From contig CAMZEO010000006.1 in NCBI GenBank assembly GCA_947305735.1, positions 1 to 47,872 on the forward strand: 47,872 nt of DNA, written 5' to 3'. Position 1 is the stretch's first letter. Each line of letters starts with the position of its first letter. A program made the position numbers and the translations under genes. The notes beneath the pieces were generated by a model. That model was not told the origin of the DNA. It saw only the letters and a list, made by a program, of their open reading frames with translations, and did no database searches. The stretch is from an uncultured Planctomycetales bacterium (GTDB lineage: Bacteria; Planctomycetota; Planctomycetia; Pirellulales; Thermoguttaceae). This document shows, piece by piece, positions 26,587 through 35,333 of the stretch.

Positions 26587-26891
26587 AGACGTCCCCCTTG
26601 ACTTAACTCCTTAACGCGTCGGCATACATAAAGAATCGTATGACCGCGAAACAGGTTCTTATCCCCAAAACGCGAGCCATTGTACAATCAAAAAGCGAGT
26701 TTACAAGAGGAGTCGACGTCGACACAGTTCTTCGCGCGACATAATTTTTGCGGGGACTATCGAACGCGCCGAATCCCGTCGCGCGTCAAACCCGAGACTT
26801 GCAAAAGCGTCCGACGCCCCGCGTTTCCCTTAAAGCGTCTCTTTCAAACTCGAAAAGGCTCTTTGAAGGGGTTCGGTTAAACCGTTGAACT

Positions 26892-26921
26892 TCGCGATTG
26901 TTTACAATAAAACAACCGCGA
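26892..26921. repeat. Inverted repeat upstream of secA2
   Basis: TCGCG-A-TTGTTT pairs with AAACAA-C-CGCGA around ACAATA: 12-bp arms with one mismatch. No T-run follows, so an operator or RNA hairpin is more likely than a terminator. Confidence 0.4.
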
Positions 26922-27020
26922 GGACGGCTCTCGGCGATCCGCGTTTCTCAAAACGCGTCGACGCGTAGTTTTGTTCGGTCGTTTCGTCGCGATTGAACGC
27001 CGCTTTCGATGAAAAACAGG

Positions 27021-27048
27021 TTGACTTCAGGAATAAAACAGGTTAAAT
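27021..27048 (+). promoter_or_regulatory. Possible secA2 promoter
   Basis: TTGACT and TTAAAT with a 16-bp spacer; the -35 is 5 of 6 and the -10 is 4 of 6. The leader would be about 65 nt. Confidence 0.35.
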
Positions 27049-27122
27049 AAAGCAAGTTAAGCGTCGGGGAACGGCTTTGACGCAAACAGACGCGGCTTGC
27101 AGAAAAATTACGGAGCATTTCC

Positions 27123-29081
27123 TTGAGCGCGATACCATCAGGTTCAAAACGATTGGTCGACAGTTGCTTGCCCTTTACGACTTCGGGTCGGCTGGCCAAA
27201 TGGTCGTACGAATTGGAACGCGTCAACGCGCTCGAGCCGAAGTATCAAAAAATGACCGACGGCGAGTTGCGTAAAGAGAGTTTGTCGCTGCGCTACAGAG
27301 CCAGAAGCGGCGAGCCGCTCGCGAGGTTGTTGCCGGAGGCGTTCGCGCTCGTTCGCGAGGCGGGAAATCGCGCGATCGGCATGCGCCACTTTGACGTGCA
27401 GATTCTCGGCGGTATCGCGATGTTCAACAAGTCGATCGTCGAAATGCAGACGGGAGAAGGCAAGACGCTCACCGCGACGGCGCCGATGTATCTTCGCGCG
27501 CTCGCGGGCAAAGGCGCTCTTTTAGCGACCGTCAACGACTATCTGGCGGCTCGCGACGCCGAATTGATGGGACCGATCTACAAAACGCTCGGCATGAAAG
27601 TCGGCGTCATTCAGACGCAGCAGCAGACCGATTCGCGGCGCCAGGCGTATCAGTGCGACGTCACCTACGGCACCGCCAAAGAATTCGGGTTCGACTTCCT
27701 TCGCGATCGGTTGCTTCTGCGACGTATTCGCGAAGGTCAGACGGATCTGCTCGGCGCGATGCTCCGCGAACAGCGCGAAAAGGACGAGCAGCCGACTCAA
27801 CGAACCGAACCGTATTTCTGCCTGGTCGACGAGGCGGACTCGATTTTAATCGACGAAGCGAGCACGCCGCTGATCATCAGCGCGCTTCCGACCGAAGAGC
27901 AGAAACAGGAAGTGGAGGCGTACAAATGGGCCGCCGACTCGATCTACGAATTCATTGAAGACGAAGACTACACCTACGACCATGAAAAGCGCGAAGTCGA
28001 ACTGACGCGCGAAGGGCGTCAAAAAGCGCGACGGCTCAAAAAACCGGACGCAATGTCGACGACGGGGTTGTACCACGTCTACGAATACGTCAAGCGCGCG
28101 ATTAAAGTCGACCGGGAATTCCACTTGGATCAGCAGTACGTCGTTCGAGACGGGGAGATCGTCATCGTCGACGAATTCACGGGGCGTCTCGGCGAAGGGC
28201 GCAAATGGCGCGAGGGGATTCACCAGGCGGTCGAGGCGAAAGAGGGAGTCGAAATCACCGTGGCGACCGGCCAGGCGGCGCGCGTCACCGTCCAGGATTT
28301 CTTCTTGCGATTTGAATACCTCGCCGGAATGACGGGCACGGCGCGAACGTCAAAACGCGAATTATCCAAAATCTACAAATGTCATGTCGTTCCCGTCCCG
28401 ACCAACAAGCCGCCGCGACGCGTCAAACTCGAAACGCGCGTCTTCGCGACCGAACGCGCCAAGTGGAACGCGATCGTTCAGGAAATATCCGAGTTGCACT
28501 CGCTGGGTCGCCCCGTCCTCATCGGCACTCGAACGATCGACAAGTCGGAAATACTTTCGAGGTTGCTTCAGGAACGCAAGATGGAGCACAGCGTCCTAAA
28601 CGCGAACCGAATCGCCGAAGAAGCGGAAATCGTCGCGGACGCGGGGCATTGGGGCAAAGTCACCGTTTCGACCAATATGGCGGGGCGCGGCACCGACATT
28701 AAGCTCCCGCCGGAAGTCCTGGAAATCGGCGGACTCGACGTCATCTGCACCGAAGTTCACGAATCGGCGCGCATCGATCGTCAGCTCATCGGGCGTTGCG
28801 GTCGTCAGGGCGACCCCGGCTCTTACAGACAGTATCTCTCGCTTGAAGACGAAATTCTGGAAAAAGCGTACGGTCCCAAAAAAGCCGACAAAATCAAGGC
28901 GAAAGGGGAAGCGACTCCGGACGCCGAAATGCCGGAAAAAGAGAGGATGTTCTACCGCGCGCAGAAAAAAGTCGAGAAGAAGAACTACCGCAATCGAAAA
29001 ACGATGCTTTATTACGAAAAAGAACGCAAAAAGATGCAGCGCGGCATGGGGCAGGATCCCTACCTGGACACGCCCAATTGA
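27123..29081 (+). CDS. secA2: Accessory SecA ATPase (SecA2-like, short form)
   Basis: A 652-residue SecA relative. The motor is complete: RVNALEPKYQKMTDGELR, Walker A MQTGEGKT (108-115), DEADSILIDEASTPLI, the cross-linking domain, VPTNKPPRR, TNMAGRGTDI and GRCGRQGDPGS. It stops soon after the second motor fold with a Lys-rich tail, lacking a full helical scaffold, wing domain and the C-terminal zinc tail of housekeeping SecA (around 900 residues or more). Planctomycetes are known to carry a second short SecA. Translation starts at TTG: GGAG lies 7 bases upstream and no ATG fits. It probably exports a subset of proteins with SecYEG; substrates are unknown. Confidence 0.9.
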   Translation: MSAIPSGSKRLVDSCLPFTTSGRLAKWSYELERVNALEPKYQKMTDGELRKESLSLRYRARSGEPLARLLPEAFALVREAGNRAIGMRHFDVQILGGIAMFNKSIVEMQTGEGKTLTATAPMYLRALAGKGALLATVNDYLAARDAELMGPIYKTLGMKVGVIQTQQQTDSRRQAYQCDVTYGTAKEFGFDFLRDRLLLRRIREGQTDLLGAMLREQREKDEQPTQRTEPYFCLVDEADSILIDEASTPLIISALPTEEQKQEVEAYKWAADSIYEFIEDEDYTYDHEKREVELTREGRQKARRLKKPDAMSTTGLYHVYEYVKRAIKVDREFHLDQQYVVRDGEIVIVDEFTGRLGEGRKWREGIHQAVEAKEGVEITVATGQAARVTVQDFFLRFEYLAGMTGTARTSKRELSKIYKCHVVPVPTNKPPRRVKLETRVFATERAKWNAIVQEISELHSLGRPVLIGTRTIDKSEILSRLLQERKMEHSVLNANRIAEEAEIVADAGHWGKVTVSTNMAGRGTDIKLPPEVLEIGGLDVICTEVHESARIDRQLIGRCGRQGDPGSYRQYLSLEDEILEKAYGPKKADKIKAKGEATPDAEMPEKERMFYRAQKKVEKKNYRNRKTMLYYEKERKKMQRGMGQDPYLDTPN

Positions 29082-29200
29082 TCGAACGCCGCCATTCCGG
29101 GATCTGAAAAAGGTCTTTCGGCAAGGATTTCAAGCTCGACGTCGCGTCGAAACGTTTCGTTTTTCGGCGAACGTCGAGCGAACTCGTTTTTTCGGGGGGC

Positions 29201-29229
29201 TTTTCATCTCTTTCCCTCCGGGGTATAAT
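29201..29229 (+). promoter_or_regulatory. purA promoter
   Basis: TTTTCA (29201-29206), 17-bp spacer, perfect TATAAT (29224-29229). The predicted leader is about 115 nt. Confidence 0.6.
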
Positions 29230-29351
29230 GGCGTTTTTGATTGTCCGGCGTTTTTCGGGAATCCGACGCGATTTTTCGACAAAACGTCCGAGAAAAGACG
29301 CCGCGCGAAGGAGAATCGAACGTCGCGCGTTTTAGGAATAGAGGGTTGATT

Positions 29352-30650
29352 ATGGCCGCTACATGCGTTATCGGTTTGCAATGGGGCGACGAAGCCAAAG
29401 GTAAGATCGTCGACTTTTTGACCGCTCAAAACGAAATCGTCGTCCGCTATCAGGGTGGCGCGAACGCGGGTCATACCGTCGTTTTCGACGGCAAAAAATA
29501 CAAGTTGTCGTTGATTCCGAGCGGCATATTCCGTCCGGAAGTTCGCTCCTGCGTCGCCAGCGGCGTCGTGATCGACCCGGCCGCTATTCTTGGCGAAATC
29601 GATCGGCTGCGCGAATCGGGCGTCGAAATTGGGAAAAACCTCTTTATTAGCGATCGCGCGCACGTCATTTTCCCCTGGCACAAAGAAGAAGACAGGCTCA
29701 TGAACGATTCCGGCGTGCGTTCCGAGGCTATCGGCACGACCGGACGCGGAATCGGACCTTGCTATCGCGACAAGGTTGGTCGGTCGACGGCGGTGCGCGC
29801 GGGCGATTTGTATCGACCCGATTTCCCCGAAAAGATTCGCAAGATCGTCGCGCTCAAAAACGCTTATCTGCCCGGCATGGCGAAAAACGACGAAGTTCGC
29901 GCGACCGTCGAGCCGCTTGACGCCGAAAAGATTATCGCCGAATATTCGGAATACGCCGAGCGTCTGCGCCCGTTTGTCGGAGACGTCGTTTCGTTCCTGC
30001 TCGACGCGGTTGACGCCGATAAGAACGTTTTACTCGAAGGCGCGCAAGGCTCCCTGCTCGACGTCGACTACGGCACGTTCCCCTATGTGACGAGCAGCAA
30101 CAGCTCCGGCGTCGGCGTCACCGCGGGTTCCGGATTGCCCGCGACCTTTATCAAACGCGTCGTCGGGATTGTCAAGGCATATACGACGCGCGTTGGGGGC
30201 GGTCCCTTTCCAACGGAACTCCACGACGAAATCGGTCGGCGCATTCGCGATCGCGGACGCGAATACGGCACCGTGACGAAACGTCCCCGGCGTTGCGGTT
30301 GGTTCGACGCGGTCGCCGTCCGGTATACGAGCCGTCTCGCGGGCGCGACGGAGCTTTCCGTCATGTTGCTCGACGTGCTGAGCGGATTCGATGAAATCAA
30401 CGTTTGCGTCGCGTATGAACTCGACGGAAACCGAATCGATTATTTCCCAAGCGACGTCGACGATCTGGCGCGCGTCAAACCGATTTACGAGACGTTGCCC
30501 GGATGGTCGGAAGAAATTGATCAAGCGAAAAACTACGACGACCTTCCTGAAAACGCCAGGAAATATCTGGAGCGACTTTCGACGATTCTCAACAAGCCGA
30601 TTTCCTTTGTTTCCGTCGGACCGGGGCGCGAACAAACGATCGTAAGATGA
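29352..30650 (+). CDS. purA: Adenylosuccinate synthetase
   Basis: Joins IMP and aspartate with GTP to make adenylosuccinate on the way to AMP. The 432-residue product has the N-terminal GTP loop GLQWGDEAKGKIVDFLT (GDEGKGK in many bacteria, Ala replacing one Gly), the IMP-binding IGTTGRGIGPCYRDK, QGSLLDVDYGTFPYVT and TTKRPRRCGWFDAVAVR-type block (here VTKRPRRCGWFD). The length is normal. The track start at 29241 is too early; GAGGG lies 6 bases before the ATG at 29352. It has its own promoter, and another promoter follows its stop by about 35 bp. Confidence 0.97.
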   Translation: MAATCVIGLQWGDEAKGKIVDFLTAQNEIVVRYQGGANAGHTVVFDGKKYKLSLIPSGIFRPEVRSCVASGVVIDPAAILGEIDRLRESGVEIGKNLFISDRAHVIFPWHKEEDRLMNDSGVRSEAIGTTGRGIGPCYRDKVGRSTAVRAGDLYRPDFPEKIRKIVALKNAYLPGMAKNDEVRATVEPLDAEKIIAEYSEYAERLRPFVGDVVSFLLDAVDADKNVLLEGAQGSLLDVDYGTFPYVTSSNSSGVGVTAGSGLPATFIKRVVGIVKAYTTRVGGGPFPTELHDEIGRRIRDRGREYGTVTKRPRRCGWFDAVAVRYTSRLAGATELSVMLLDVLSGFDEINVCVAYELDGNRIDYFPSDVDDLARVKPIYETLPGWSEEIDQAKNYDDLPENARKYLERLSTILNKPISFVSVGPGREQTIVR

Positions 30651-30662
30651 CGACGCGGAAGG

Positions 30663-30691
30663 TTGCGTTCCGATTTTTAAAACGCTATAAT
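30663..30691 (+). promoter_or_regulatory. Promoter for the secreted ADP-ribosylglycohydrolase gene
   Basis: TTGCGT (30663-30668) and a perfect TATAAT (30686-30691), 17-bp spacer, about 55 nt of leader. Confidence 0.55.
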
Positions 30692-30752
30692 ACAGGGCGC
30701 GCGAACTATTCGGGTTTGCGCGCTTATTTTTTGCGTTTCGAGGAGAGGTTTC

Positions 30753-32552
30753 ATGAAAAGGATGATTTTTTGCGTCGCGCTTTGCGTCGCGACGTCGTTG
30801 GGCGGTCTTTCGTTGTCGAGCGTCCGATCCGAAGACGTTCAAATAGACGGCAAAACGTATCGGAAAATCTCGGTCGCGGAATACCGCGACAAGATGAAGG
30901 GCGGCTGGATTGGGCAGATCGCGGGCGTATGCTGGGGCGCGCCGACCGAATTTCGTTTCTGCAACCGCATAATACCCGAAGACGAGCTTCCGGTCTGGAA
31001 TCCGGAAATGATCAACGACGCTTTCGGTCAAGACGACCTTTACGTCGAGATGACGTTCCTTCGAACCATGGAGGAACATGGCCTCGACGTCTCGATTCGC
31101 CAGGCGGGAATCGATTTCGCGAACAGCGAGTATCCCCTATGGCACGCGAACGTTTGCGGACGCAAGAATCTGCGCGGCGGGATCGCGCCGCCGAATTCGA
31201 GTCGACCGGAATTCAGCCATTGCGCCGACGATATCGACTATCAAATCGAATCGGACTTCTCCGGTCTGATTTCTCCCGGCTTGCCGAACAACGCCGTGTT
31301 GATGGGCGAAAAATTCGGACGGCTGATGAACTACGGGGACGGCATGTACGCGGGCCAGTTTGTCGGCGCGATGTACGCCGAAGCGTTCTTTGAAACGGAC
31401 GTCGTCGAGATTATTAAGAGAGCCCTCGAATCGATTCCCGCCGAATCTCAATACGCGGAAATGGTTCGGGACGTTCTTCGTTGGAAAGAGGAATATCCGG
31501 ATCATTTCGAAGACTGCTGGCAAAAGATCAATGAAAAATATCACCAGAACCCGGAGTATCGGCAGTGGTCTTGCTCGGGCGTCGACAGCGATTTCAACAT
31601 CGACGTGAAAATCAACGGCGCGTACGTTCTCGTCGGTCTGCTCTACGGAAACGGCGATCTGGACGAAACGATCAAAATCGCGACGCGCTGCGGTCAGGAC
31701 TCCGACTGCAATCCGTCAAGCGCGGGAGGCGTGTTGTTCACGACGCTCGGATTTAACGCGCTTCCGGCGAGATTTTCCGAGAAACTTGACGAAACGAAAG
31801 TTTTCAACCATACGGCGTATAATTTCCCCGCGCTCCTGGACGTCTGCGAAAAGCTCGCGACGCAAGCGGTTGAAAAAGAAGGCGGGTTTGTTCGCGAAGA
31901 AAACGGCGAAAACTCCTACTATATTCCTAAGACGGAGATCAAGACGAGCGCGTTGACGTCGTGCGCCGCGCCGACCGACAAGCCGATCGAAGGCCCGGAA
32001 GCTATGTTCAGCGAAGAAGAATTGGCGAAGTTGAAGTTCCGAAGTTATTCGGACGACGGCGCCCTCGACAAGTTTTTCTTCGGGTTCCGAGCGTCCCATA
32101 TGGGGCCCGACATGAACCCCGGCTATCGCGAAGAATATCGCGGCAGGAGAAACGTCTTCATGACTCATCCGGAAAGTCGGGAAGTCGGCGCCGTTCTCTC
32201 GGGCAAGGCGACTGCGTTGCGAAAGGGCGGTTTGCGATTTTACGTTTCTCACCACCTGAGCGACGATCAAATCGGCGACTATGAACTAATTGTCAGAATC
32301 GACGGAAAAGAGGCGTTGCGAACTGTTGTTTCCAAAGATTCTGTCGGGGACGACGGCTGGCAGGAGATCGTCGTCAGGTTTGAACCGGATTTTGACGGAA
32401 ATCCGGCGGAAGAAAAGGAGTACTTTGTCGAGATTGTCAATCAACCGAACGGCTGGTCCTGGGAAGCGATGTTTATCGCCGACATGAGCTTTTTTGCGCC
32501 GTCTTTTGAGATCAAAAGCAAACAGTCTTCGTCGCCGTTCTATTTGTTATGA
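30753..32552 (+). CDS. Secreted ADP-ribosylglycohydrolase-fold protein
   Basis: A 599-residue protein with a signal peptide (residues 1 to about 26, ending SSVRSED), so it works outside the cytoplasm. Residues 40-370 follow the ADP-ribosylglycohydrolase (DraG) fold: GGWIGQIAGVCWGAPTEF, the metal-site segment FGQDDLYVEM (93-100) and CGQDSDCNPSSAGGVL, equivalent to the DSDT...G motif of DraG. Residues 440-590 look like a beta-sandwich (GLRFYVSHHL, YELIVRIDGKEAL, GWQEIVVRF), perhaps carbohydrate-binding. Secreted members in planctomycetes and Bacteroides may act on glycans or nucleosides and not on ADP-ribosylated proteins; that is inference. GAGGAG precedes the ATG and a terminator follows. Confidence 0.85.
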   Translation: MKRMIFCVALCVATSLGGLSLSSVRSEDVQIDGKTYRKISVAEYRDKMKGGWIGQIAGVCWGAPTEFRFCNRIIPEDELPVWNPEMINDAFGQDDLYVEMTFLRTMEEHGLDVSIRQAGIDFANSEYPLWHANVCGRKNLRGGIAPPNSSRPEFSHCADDIDYQIESDFSGLISPGLPNNAVLMGEKFGRLMNYGDGMYAGQFVGAMYAEAFFETDVVEIIKRALESIPAESQYAEMVRDVLRWKEEYPDHFEDCWQKINEKYHQNPEYRQWSCSGVDSDFNIDVKINGAYVLVGLLYGNGDLDETIKIATRCGQDSDCNPSSAGGVLFTTLGFNALPARFSEKLDETKVFNHTAYNFPALLDVCEKLATQAVEKEGGFVREENGENSYYIPKTEIKTSALTSCAAPTDKPIEGPEAMFSEEELAKLKFRSYSDDGALDKFFFGFRASHMGPDMNPGYREEYRGRRNVFMTHPESREVGAVLSGKATALRKGGLRFYVSHHLSDDQIGDYELIVRIDGKEALRTVVSKDSVGDDGWQEIVVRFEPDFDGNPAEEKEYFVEIVNQPNGWSWEAMFIADMSFFAPSFEIKSKQSSSPFYLL

Positions 32553-32612
32553 TTCCCTCTGACGTTCCGCGACGACAAAAGGGAGCTTAACTGATTAGGT
32601 TTATTCCATTTG

Positions 32613-32646
32613 GCGGGATTGAAACGATTATTCAATCCCGCTTTTT
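32613..32646 (+). terminator. Terminator after the ADP-ribosylglycohydrolase gene
   Basis: GCGGGATTGAA and TTCAATCCCGC form an 11-bp stem followed by TTTTT. Confidence 0.9.
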
Positions 32647-32810
32647 ATCATCAATGTTTGTTAAAATAGAGAAAATAGATAAATTTTCAAAAATTTTATT
32701 GAGTAGTCAAAATGACTTGAAATCTTTATTTTAAAAATCTTAGGTAAAGCGTTTCAATGAAAAATAGCTAATTTTAATTAAAAATAGATAATTTGCGCGT
32801 TGATTTATAA

Positions 32811-32838
32811 TTGACAATAGATTTTTGATTGTTATACT
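32811..32838 (+). promoter_or_regulatory. Near-perfect strong promoter for the Cys-rich protein
   Basis: TTGACA (32811-32816), 16-bp spacer, TATACT (32833-32838), preceded by a long A/T-rich stretch. It is the best promoter in the window. Confidence 0.8.
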
Positions 32839-32945
32839 TGTTGAAAACGTGGGGAATCGGTAGGATTTCCCGAGGATACATTCACAAGGCGACGTATTCT
32901 TCTAGAATAGCGGCGCCAACAAACCCCCCTGTTAGGAGTATTTCC

Positions 32946-33557
32946 ATGAATAAGTTTCTGAGCTTACTGGCGGCGTTGGCGATGGTCGTTTGCGCGTCCT
33001 ACTCGTTCGCTCAAGAAGAACCCGCGGCAGCCGAACCGGTCGCTGTTGAAGCCGCCGCTCCCGCCGCGCCTTGCGGTCCCGTTGCCGTCGCTCCTTGCGA
33101 GCCGGTCGCCCCTTGCGAAGCCGTCGCTCCTTGCGAAGCCGTCGCCGCTTGCGCTCCCGCGTGCGCCCCTTGTTGCACGCCCGTCCGCGACTTCTTTAAG
33201 CAACTCCGTTGCGTCCGCTTCTGCCGTCCTTGCTGCGCGCCCGCTTGCGGTCCCGCTCCTTGCGAAGCCGTTAAACCCTGCGAACCGGTCGCTCCTTGCG
33301 CTCCGGCCGCTTGCGAAGCCGTCGCTCCTTGCGAACCGGTCGCCGCTCCTTGCGCTCCGGTCTGCTGCAAGCCCTGCAAGCCGATTTGCAAGCCCCATTT
33401 CTGCAAACCCTGCTTCTGCAAGCCGATTTGCAAGCCGGTCTGCAAGCCCTGCTTCAAGGTTCCTTGCATTCGTTTCTGCCGTCCCTGCTGCAAGCCCGCT
33501 TGCGGTCCCGCTCCCTGCGCTCCGGTTGCTCCTTGCGCTCCGGCCGCCGCTTGCTGA
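32946..33557 (+). CDS. Secreted Cys/Pro/Ala-rich repeat protein
   Basis: A 203-residue protein with a Sec signal peptide (FLSLLAALAMVVCASYSFAQ). The mature chain of about 180 residues holds roughly 37 cysteines, mostly in PC, AC and KPC units such as APCEPVAPCEAV and KPICKPVCKPC. Two longer units are duplicated: CVRFCRPCCAPACGPAPC and CIRFCRPCCKPACGPAPC. The first part is Ala/Glu/Val-rich and the second Lys/Pro/Cys-rich and basic. I start at the ATG at 32946, with AGGAG upstream; the track start adds an unlikely leader. Heavy disulfide cross-linking outside the cell is likely, as in a structural wall or surface protein. No known family is recognised. Confidence 0.8.
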   Translation: MNKFLSLLAALAMVVCASYSFAQEEPAAAEPVAVEAAAPAAPCGPVAVAPCEPVAPCEAVAPCEAVAACAPACAPCCTPVRDFFKQLRCVRFCRPCCAPACGPAPCEAVKPCEPVAPCAPAACEAVAPCEPVAAPCAPVCCKPCKPICKPHFCKPCFCKPICKPVCKPCFKVPCIRFCRPCCKPACGPAPCAPVAPCAPAAAC

Positions 33558-33629
33558 TTATCGGCTCGGTTGACGAAACGTTTTAATTGTTCAAGCGCCG
33601 ATTGCGCCGTTTGAATGAGTTTGTGATAA

Positions 33630-33670
33630 AAAACGCGCTCAGGTTTGCGTTCTGAGCGCGTTTTCTGTTT
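33630..33670 (+). terminator. Terminator after the Cys-rich gene
   Basis: AAAACGCGCTCAG and CTGAGCGCGTTTT form a 13-bp perfect stem, with TTTTCTGTTT on plus and A's on the left side, so it could work both ways. Confidence 0.85.
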
Positions 33671-33796
33671 CTTGACGCGCGGCGGAATCGTTTTCAGCCT
33701 TTTACGATCCGTCCGCCGCTTATATATCGAAAGATTTGCCGTCGAAGTCGTCGGACGTTAGAAGCAAACCAATTAAACGCGACGCGCGACGAGCCT

Positions 33797-33831
33797 AAAA
33801 AAACCCCCGCGAACGAGAATTCGAGGGGGTT
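33797..33831 (-). terminator. serC terminator
   Basis: On the minus strand AACCCCC and GGGGGTT pair and are followed by a run of T. Confidence 0.75.
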
Positions 33832-33865
33832 GAAACGGTTTTGCGCGAGCGAACGTCCCGTTGTC

Positions 33866-34957
33866 TCACGCGTGTTTTTTTGCAAAGTCAAGCATGAAGT
33901 CGCGGAGTAAGACGACTCCTTCGCGCGGCATGGCGTTGTAGATAGACGCGCGTTCGCCTTTGACGCTGCGATGCCCCGCAAGATTGATCAAATTAACTTT
34001 CGCCGCTTCCTCTTGGAATAATTTGTCAAGTTCTTCAGTCGGCGCGCGGAACGAAACGTTCATGAACGAACGATATTCTTTATTTCCGTGAACGCGATAG
34101 AAACCGTCGGACGCGTCGATCGCGTCGTACAAAAGACCGGCCTTTTCAACGTTTCTTTCGTACATTTTCCGCAACCCGCCCTGCTCCTTAAGCCATTCGG
34201 TAACGAGCTTCATAATATAGATGCAGAAGGTCGGAGGGGTGTTGAGCATGGAATCTTTTTCGGCGAGCTTCTTATAGGAAAACATCGACGGCAGGTCGTC
34301 GCCGCCCATTTCCACGAAATCGTCGCGCATCACGACAAGCGTGACGCCCGCGGGTCCGGCGTTCTTTTGCGCGCACGCGTAGAGACAGCCGTATTTTTCC
34401 ATATCGACCGGGCGGCTGAATATCTCGCTTGACGCGTCGCAGACAAGGGGAACGCCGACTTTCGGCTCGCGGGGATATTGAATTCCTTCGATCGTTTCGT
34501 TCGCGCAGAAATAGCAGTACGCGGCGTCGTCGGTCAACTTGATTTCGTCGTCGGTCGGTTTGCGAACGTAGCCGTCTTCTTTGCCGTCCCAAACGATATT
34601 GACTTTGCCCTGCGTTTTCGCTTCCGACGCGGCTTTTTTACTCCAGTTGCCGGTAACGAGATAATTCCCGGATTTGTCGGTGTTCCGAATGAAATTCATC
34701 GGCAACATGGCAAATTGAGTTAACGCGCCGCCTTGAAGGAACATAATCTGGTAGTTTTCAGGAACGCCAAGCAATTCGCGAACGTTCGCTTTCGTCTGGG
34801 CGAGTATTTCGGCGAATTGTTTTGAACGATGACTGATTTCAAGAATAGAGGCGCCGCAACCGGGAAGACAGAGGAGTTCTTCTTGAGCTTTTTTCAAAAC
34901 CGGAACTGGGAGAACCGCGGGACCCGCGGAAAAATTATATTTTCGCTCTTCTGGCAT
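33866..34957 (-). CDS. serC: Phosphoserine aminotransferase
   Basis: PLP enzyme that makes 3-phosphoserine from 3-phosphohydroxypyruvate and glutamate (serine and possibly pyridoxal pathways). The 363-residue product starts with the family signature YNFSAGPAVLP, has FLQGGALTQFAMLPMN, the PLP-lysine K198 in CAQKNAGPAGVT, and the C-terminal GHRSVKGERASIYNAMP. AAAGGA precedes the ATG. It is transcribed away from tex across a 376-bp gap and ends in a terminator. Confidence 0.98.
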   Translation of the reverse strand: MPEERKYNFSAGPAVLPVPVLKKAQEELLCLPGCGASILEISHRSKQFAEILAQTKANVRELLGVPENYQIMFLQGGALTQFAMLPMNFIRNTDKSGNYLVTGNWSKKAASEAKTQGKVNIVWDGKEDGYVRKPTDDEIKLTDDAAYCYFCANETIEGIQYPREPKVGVPLVCDASSEIFSRPVDMEKYGCLYACAQKNAGPAGVTLVVMRDDFVEMGGDDLPSMFSYKKLAEKDSMLNTPPTFCIYIMKLVTEWLKEQGGLRKMYERNVEKAGLLYDAIDASDGFYRVHGNKEYRSFMNVSFRAPTEELDKLFQEEAAKVNLINLAGHRSVKGERASIYNAMPREGVVLLRDFMLDFAKKHA

Positions 34958-35333
34958 TACTAAATCCTTTCGACGAAATAAACGGCGAAACTACGGCGTT
35001 TTAACGGCGACGCGCGCCGAACCCGGCGTCGTTTCCGCCCGTTTGACAACGAAGCGTAAACGGACGATTCATTGTAGCGTAATTTTCGAGGTTTACTAGG
35101 GGGGCGGCGTTAGCGTTTTCTCGTTATGTTTTTTCAATCAATCGTTCTTTTTGCGTATTTCCTTAAAAAAACTTCCTTTCTCTTGACAAAAAGCGCATTT
35201 TCTTTTAGATTTCTAGAATAGCCCTTTTGTTTTTTGGGCTCGTTTGTTTCCGACGCGACGTCGGACTTATCAATCCGGTCGGTCGCCGCGTCGTCCGACC
35301 GCAGTCCCTGTTTTTGAAGACGGACGCAATAAA
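34958..35333. other. Divergent region, serC / tex
   Basis: About 375 bp. It contains the tex promoter at 35183-35211 and a TACAAT box at 35076-35071 on minus that could serve serC, without a good -35. The middle is A/T-rich. Confidence 0.5.
35183..35211 (+). promoter_or_regulatory. tex promoter
   Basis: A perfect TTGACA (35183-35188), 17-bp spacer, TAGATT (35206-35211, 4 of 6). The leader is about 115 nt. Confidence 0.6.

Larger units (their letters stand above)
26587..27122. other. Divergent region, LRR gene / secA2
   Basis: About 540 bp. It holds a 12-bp-arm inverted repeat (26892-26921) and a possible secA2 promoter (TTGACT at 27021-27026, TTAAAT at 27043-27048, 16-bp spacer). I see no supported gene. 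Confidence 0.5.
32553..32945. other. A/T-rich region upstream of the Cys-rich gene
   Basis: About 390 bp. After the terminator the sequence turns markedly A/T-rich (about 32647-32830), unlike its CpG-rich surroundings, then comes the promoter at 32811 and a leader of about 100 nt. The A-tracts could act as an UP element. Confidence 0.6.
33558..33865. other. Convergent gap with two terminators
   Basis: About 310 bp between convergent genes, holding the terminator of the Cys-rich gene (33630) and the terminator of serC (33797). Nothing else is seen. Confidence 0.6.

Noticed and set aside
26680-26880. 66-codon ORF in the gap before secA2
   Set aside because: Arg/Ser-rich, no ribosome-binding site and no known features.
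30030-31079. 349-codon frame antisense across purA and the next gene
   Set aside because: It spans two real genes and their promoter and has no motifs.
33011-33493. Gln/Gly-repeat open frame antisense to the Cys-rich gene
   Set aside because: The repeats come from reading the PC-codon repeats backwards; the sense frame has the promoter, ribosome-binding site and signal peptide.
33046-33557. Possible CRISPR or satellite array
   Set aside because: The repeats are irregular, in frame with a coding sequence, and have no spacers.
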